Shown: positions 62,801-64,000 of the stretch, piece by piece | Numbering within the stretch: position 1 is the first letter of the stretch | Layout: each line of letters starts with the position of its first letter | Assembly: GCA_037951165.1 (NCBI GenBank) | Contig: JBBDHG010000009.1 | Span: forward strand, 9,389,001 to 9,453,000 | Length of the DNA stretch: 64,000 nucleotides | Direction of reading: 5' to 3' | DNA from: Lophius americanus | Taxonomy: Eukaryota > Chordata > Actinopteri > Lophiiformes > Lophiidae | Translations under genes and position numbers: made by a program | The notes under the pieces: generated by a model | Told to the model about the DNA's origin: nothing | What the model saw: the letters and a program-made list of their open reading frames with translations, nothing else | Database searches by the model: none

Positions 62801-63074
62801 TCTCGAGACCGTTCACTGTCAAATAGATTATAATTAACCTGATGCTAGTCATCAAAATTGTCTTCTCTCTTCCTCTTTTCTTACCCATGCTATCACATTA
62901 GATATTCTTTTGTGCCATGTAAGTACATCCATATGGTTTCATAACTCCACCTTCTTCCATTCATTCATCTCCATCCAAATTTGCCCTTGTTGCAGTAAAA
63001 TATAATCACAGCACAGGAAACACTCAAACTCTTCTTTCTTTTCCATACGTAGTTATGAAAAGCGGCTTTACTGA
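55646..63074 (+). CDS. impdh1: IMPDH1, inosine-5'-monophosphate dehydrogenase 1 (15 coding exons, retinal-type 5' exon included)
   Basis: Oxidises IMP to XMP with NAD+, the rate-limiting step of GMP synthesis, as a cytosolic tetramer that can form filaments. Exons with canonical GT-AG borders and consistent phases: 55646-55881, 56443-56541, 57081-57129, 58264-58365, 58523-58597, 59821-60027, 60157-60244, 60357-60556, 60720-60810, 60909-61004, 61400-61543, 62015-62156, 62270-62413, 62514-62597, 63053-63074. They sum to 592 residues: a 79-residue extension plus the 513-residue core that starts MADYLISGG (the human core is 514). Visible in core numbering: CBS-pair region about 112-232, catalytic-loop Cys in GMGCGSICITQE near 331, flap KYRGMGSLDAM, C-terminal YEKRLY. 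The Arg and Asp of ARTDLKKNRDY, positions mutated in human retinitis pigmentosa (R224, D226), are intact. The retinal-type exon favours IMPDH1 over IMPDH2. Which teleost duplicate (1a or 1b) is not decided here. Confidence 0.97.
56817..56861 (+). repeat. (TG)n microsatellite in an IMPDH1 intron
   Basis: About 20 TG units with GC interruptions, between the exons ending at 56541 and starting at 57081. Confidence 0.95.
62902..62918 (+). CDS. impdh1: IMPDH1 17-nt alternative micro-exon (retinal exon B equivalent)
   Basis: A 17-nt segment lies between the last two constitutive coding exons, with a pyrimidine-rich tract ending in attag before it and a perfect gtaagt donor after it. Mammalian IMPDH1 has a 17-bp retina-specific exon at the same place (from memory, between exons 13 and 14). 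Inclusion shifts the frame of the last exon. The usual six-residue end YEKRLY is replaced by about 39 residues beginning YSFVPFMKSGF and ending at a TGA at 63154-63156. That second frame stays open through the last exon, which supports real use. No transcript is visible here. Confidence 0.85.
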
Positions 63075-63156
63075 GGCGGGAGGAAGAGGAAACCCTCGAG
63101 CAGGACCTAGTGTCCCAACCCCAGCACCTTTGGGTAGATGCACTGGGCGCACATGA
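63053..63156 (+). CDS. impdh1: IMPDH1 last coding exon, read in two frames
   Basis: After a ttccatacgtag acceptor, the constitutive frame encodes YEKRLY and stops at 63072-63074. If the 17-nt exon is included, the same bases are read one frame over for 33 further codons, giving a Gly/Pro/Arg-rich tail that stops at 63154-63156. The two overlapping reading frames in one exon are therefore a designed feature of the locus if the micro-exon is used. Confidence 0.85.
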
Positions 63157-63159
63157 TCA

Positions 63160-64000
63160 AACTACAAACAGCAAGCTGTCGTTGCTATACAGCCTTCTGG
63201 GCCTCCTGGTTGTCCGTCCATCTCTTACTCCTCTAAGACGGATGAAACATACTTAAACCCAAGTTTAACGCTCAAGAGCCATATAGTTTAAATCCATGAC
63301 ACGAACACTGGCTTTGTCCTGCTGTAGACAAGATGTAATCAGGGTAATGTAATTAACCATGGTGCTGATCCATTCCAACAATAAAAAAGGAAAAGCTGAG
63401 CTGACTGCTGGCTTGAGCTGCAATCTGATGTCAGATACCTTGCCTACTACAAAAAAGACAGAATATTTTGGGTATTTTATTTTATTAAAAGATGAAAGTA
63501 ACACAAAGTTAATACGGTTTAAGACAGATCTCTTATGATAAAAGAAAGCATACTCAAACCATGTAAAATTACCTCTAATTATACGCATATTCACATTTTC
63601 TAGCTTGCTTCCTACTGAGCCAGGAGAAAACCCAGTTTAGTTCAAACAATAAAAATGATTCTGCTATTACCCCCTGCACATCATATATTACAGCATTGGT
63701 TACTATTGGTTTAGAAACCAAACCAATGTAGTAAGAAGATCCTGTTCTAATATTACACATGGCTTATTTTAAACAAATTGAATGTATTTTCTCTGACAGG
63801 TGAAAGTTTGACTTTTATACAATGAAAGCTCGGCTCTGATCATCTTGCTCCAATCGCGCCCAGAGTCAGTGAGAACGTAGGATACACTGTAATGCTGCAG
63901 TGTTCAATGTTTAGCATCAGCCTTAATTTCCTTACTGTATCCTATACGCATTTGTAACAAGGCGCATCTTAAAGGAGCAATCAGTTGGTAATCTCAGTCT
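63160..64000. other. IMPDH1 3' UTR and downstream DNA
   Basis: No coding content seen; candidate poly(A) signals at 63380, 63484 and 63648. Confidence 0.5.
63380..63385 (+). terminator. Possible IMPDH1 polyadenylation signal
   Basis: First AATAAA after the IMPDH1 stop codons, about 300 bases downstream. Others follow: ATTAAA at 63484-63489 and AATAAA at 63648-63653. Which is used cannot be told from sequence. Confidence 0.4.

Noticed and set aside
1..64000. Bacterial-type systems (CRISPR arrays, operons, phage).
   Set aside because: The tandem repeats are simple eukaryotic microsatellites and minisatellites without spacers, and the recognised genes are intron-containing vertebrate genes.

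Overview
This looks like a fish (teleost) chromosome segment. The grounds are split genes with GT-AG introns, dense CA/GT/GA microsatellites, and remnants of repeat classes common in teleosts: an L2-like LINE, a tRNA-derived SINE, a Tc1-like transposase and fold-back elements. There are no bacterial-style gene features. The species cannot be named from the sequence.

Layout. Positions 1 to about 50,300 are gene-poor: AT-rich intergenic or intronic DNA, simple repeats and decayed mobile elements. A few short open stretches flanked by good splice signals may be exons of unidentified genes. The best is a minus-strand candidate first coding exon at the left edge (322 to 230) with a promoter-like patch behind it. 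Others lie near 6.1, 6.9-7.0, 27.7, 34.3 and 42.2-43.1 kb, all low confidence.

The right 14 kb holds two clear plus-strand genes. Gene 1 (50,350-53,324, 11 coding exons) encodes a RIPK2-like protein of about 433 residues: an N-terminal Ser/Thr kinase domain, a short linker and a C-terminal CARD. Its catalytic loop has Gln where kinases normally have Lys, and its exon 1/exon 2 junction does not join simply. Gene 2 (55,646-63,074, 15 coding exons) is IMPDH1, the rate-limiting enzyme of guanine nucleotide synthesis, complete from the N-terminus to the terminal YEKRLY. It keeps both alternative exons known from the mammalian retinal isoforms: a 5' exon giving an N-terminal extension, and a 17-nt exon near the 3' end that shifts frame and replaces the C-terminal tail.

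The two genes lie head to tail about 2.3 kb apart. No functional link is evident: one fits innate immune signalling (NOD-RIPK2 type), the other purine metabolism and photoreceptor GTP supply. The rest of the window supports no further recognised gene and no tRNA, rRNA or CRISPR.
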